This document shows, one piece after another, positions 60,337 to 64,000 of a stretch of 64,000 bases of DNA (position 1 is its first letter; every line of letters begins with the position of its first letter). This DNA comes from Streptomyces sp. HNM0575. GTDB taxonomy: Bacteria > Actinomycetota > Actinomycetes > Streptomycetales > Streptomycetaceae. Below the pieces are notes generated by a model. It saw only the letters and a program-made list of their open reading frames with translations, had not been told where the DNA came from and did no database searches. The stretch is from contig NZ_JAASAG010000005.1 of assembly GCF_012726265.1 (NCBI RefSeq), positions 310,001 to 374,000 of the forward strand, read 5' to 3'. The position numbers and the translations under genes were made by a program.

Positions 60337-61379
60337 CTCCCCGCCACCGGGTGCGCGTCCGCTTCGGCACCGGCCGTATCCGCGCTGCCGCCCGTGCCCC
60401 GGGCGTAGCCGTCGCGGCACCCCGTACCGCAGAAGAAGACCTCGGCGCCGTCGACCGTCAGCCGCGGGGTGTCCGGCATGACCGTCACCGTCATCCCGCA
60501 GACGAGGTCCGACTCCTGCCGCGGTGCCTCCGGTCGGACGTCCGCCGGGTACGGCGCGCCGGACGTGCCGTGTGCCTCCCGTTCGTCCGCGCGCAGGACG
60601 CCCACCATCTCCGCGAGGATGGACAGCGCGACCTCGGGAGCCGTGCGCGCGCCGATGTCGAACCCGGCGGGCGTGCTGACGCGTTGGGCCTCCTCGGGGG
60701 TCAGGCCCATCCCCTCCAGCACCGCCCTGCCACGGCGGGGACTGGCGACCAGCGCGACGTAGCGCACTCCCGCGTCGAGGGCGGCGCGGATGGTCCCCTC
60801 CTCGTCCCGGCCGTGGGTGGCGACGATCACCGCCGAGGCGTTCTTCGGGACCTCGGTTGCGGAGACCTCGGCCCCGTCCGGACGGTCCGGGTCCTCCCGG
60901 TCCCCGTCCGCCCCGTCCGCCCCGGCGCCGCCGGTCCCCGGACCGGAGCGGACCACCGCGTGCCCCAGCACCTCCGCCATCGCCACGAGCGCGTCCGCCA
61001 CCGGCGTACGGCCGACGACACCGAGCAGGGGCGGCGGCAGCCGGGGCTCGATGAAGATCTCCAACGCCCCTCCCGACAGGCACGGGTTGACCACCACCTC
61101 GGCGCCGGGGGAGTCGGGGAAGGACGCGTCGTCCCCCGCGGGCAGCACCCGCAGCAGCACGGCGGCGTCCTCCCGCATCGCACGGAGCGCCGCCGTGCGC
61201 ACCGTGCCCTCCGCGCACACCCCGCCGACGAAGCCGTCGACGGACCCGTCCTGGAGGACGATCGCCTCGTCCCCGGCGTGGGCCGACGTCGGCACCTGGG
61301 CCCGTACGACCCTGGCGTGGGCGAACGGCACCCGGTGCTCGGCGAGTTCACCCGCCCTCGTGGACACCCTGCTCGGCAT
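60333..61379 (-). CDS. XdhC/CoxI-like molybdenum-enzyme maturation protein with C-terminal YHS-like domain
   Basis: A 348-residue protein. The XdhC_CoxI N domain has DGSVDGFVGGVCAEGTVRTAAL, and the Rossmann-like second half has ASAVIVATHGRDEE, VRYVALVASPRR and FDIGARTAPEVALSILAEMV. A short cysteine-bearing module at the end (DLVCGMTV ... VFFCGTGCRDGY) looks like a YHS metal-binding domain. XdhC proteins handle sulfuration of the molybdenum cofactor before insertion. A Gly/Asp-rich low-complexity insert is present near residue 165. It follows coxL by 14 bp. Confidence 0.85.
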   Translation of the reverse strand: MPSRVSTRAGELAEHRVPFAHARVVRAQVPTSAHAGDEAIVLQDGSVDGFVGGVCAEGTVRTAALRAMREDAAVLLRVLPAGDDASFPDSPGAEVVVNPCLSGGALEIFIEPRLPPPLLGVVGRTPVADALVAMAEVLGHAVVRSGPGTGGAGADGADGDREDPDRPDGAEVSATEVPKNASAVIVATHGRDEEGTIRAALDAGVRYVALVASPRRGRAVLEGMGLTPEEAQRVSTPAGFDIGARTAPEVALSILAEMVGVLRADEREAHGTSGAPYPADVRPEAPRQESDLVCGMTVTVMPDTPRLTVDGAEVFFCGTGCRDGYARGTGGSADTAGAEADAHPVAGR

Positions 61380-61393
61380 CGCGTGCTCCCGGA

Positions 61394-63783
<2,390 letters not shown>

Positions 63784-63787
<4 letters not shown>

Positions 63788-64000
63788 GAGGCGCTCCCCG
63801 AGTCTGCCGTCGTCGGTACGTCGGCTGCGCTGGCTGCGTCGGCGGTCGTGGTGCGGGTGCCGGCCTCCTCGGCCGCGGCCCACTGGATGGAGCGGACGAT
63901 GGTGGAGTAGCCGGTGCACCGGCAGATCTGGCCGGAGATCGCCTCGCGGATCTCCCCCTCGGACGGGCTGGCGTTCCGGTCCAGCAGGGCCCGCGCGGTC
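63784..64000 (-). CDS. coxS: CO dehydrogenase small [2Fe-2S] subunit, C-terminal part
   Basis: The frame is open to the window edge; the last 72 residues are present. They contain the second iron-sulfur cluster motif QICRCTGYSTIVRSI, as in CoxS and other [2Fe-2S] molybdenum-hydroxylase subunits. A Thr/Ala-rich tail follows. The N terminus and the medium FAD subunit (usually coxM upstream of coxS) must lie beyond the right edge. Confidence 0.88.

Overview
The window is very GC-rich actinomycete DNA, almost certainly Streptomyces: strong G/C bias at third codon positions, many GTG and one TTG start, frequent 4-bp ATGA/GTGA overlaps, and typical families (PF04672-type methyltransferase, CDF transporter, aerobic CO dehydrogenase, a StrR-like ParB regulator). 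There are no tRNA, rRNA or CRISPR features.

Positions 1 to about 32,550 are a biosynthetic gene cluster whose gene set matches the reported logic of streptonigrin, an aminoquinone alkaloid built on a lavendamycin-type beta-carboline. The left arm (546-5,788, minus strand) holds an aminotransferase, a cupin and a C-methyltransferase that together make beta-methyltryptophan, then a cucumopine-synthase-like Pictet-Spenglerase (StnK2 type) and a DAO-family flavoenzyme (StnP type). Next come a DHA2 exporter, a second DAO paralogue and a striking regulator: a ParB/StrR-like domain fused to an IS701-type transposase that seems to lack catalytic aspartates (8,708-10,753). A plus-strand operon (11,246-15,886) encodes DAHP synthase, a DHHA dehydrogenase, a PhzD-like isochorismatase and a PhzE-like ADIC synthase, a route to 3-hydroxyanthranilate. 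An opposing operon (15,991-22,806) holds an aspartase/adenylosuccinate-lyase relative, two flavoproteins, an acyl-adenylating enzyme and a cyclase-like SRPBCC protein. The right arm has a quinone-reductase-like enzyme, a second exporter, a leucine-carboxyl-methyltransferase relative (StnF type), an HpaB-type hydroxylase with a flavin reductase, the Rieske oxygenase pair (StnB1/B2 type) with ferredoxin, and an exported hydrolase (StnA type) that would remove the cryptic methyl ester. A perfect StrR-type operator, GTCCGACTG-N11-CAGTCGGAC, lies between the HpaB/reductase and Rieske operons. The partial methyltransferase at position 1 suggests that the cluster continues to the left.

To the right are ordinary chromosomal modules. 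A PF04672-type methyltransferase (32,830) is followed by a three-gene hydroxyquinol pathway (33,764-37,064) and a rifampin-phosphotransferase-like protein (37,211). A two-component system then leads into two membrane glycosyltransferases (40,252-46,451), with 11-bp direct repeats in front of the response regulator and of the first glycosyltransferase. A CDF metal transporter follows.

From 47,751 to 53,865 lies an aromatic-ester utilisation locus: SDR, enoyl-CoA hydratase, CoA ligase, TetR regulator and secreted tannase/feruloyl esterase. A shared 26-bp operator-like sequence occurs upstream of the ligase, the TetR gene and the esterase, so these are probably one regulon.

The right end is an aerobic CO dehydrogenase operon read leftward (coxS partial, coxL with the form I AYxCSFR loop, an XdhC/CoxI-like protein, coxD, coxG, coxE). 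It converges on a LysR gene. A 2.1-kb IS630-family element carrying an alpha/beta-hydrolase cargo gene has inserted exactly at the CTAG shared by the LysR and coxE stop codons, and both stops are kept. Its transposase has an in-frame TGA and is probably dead.
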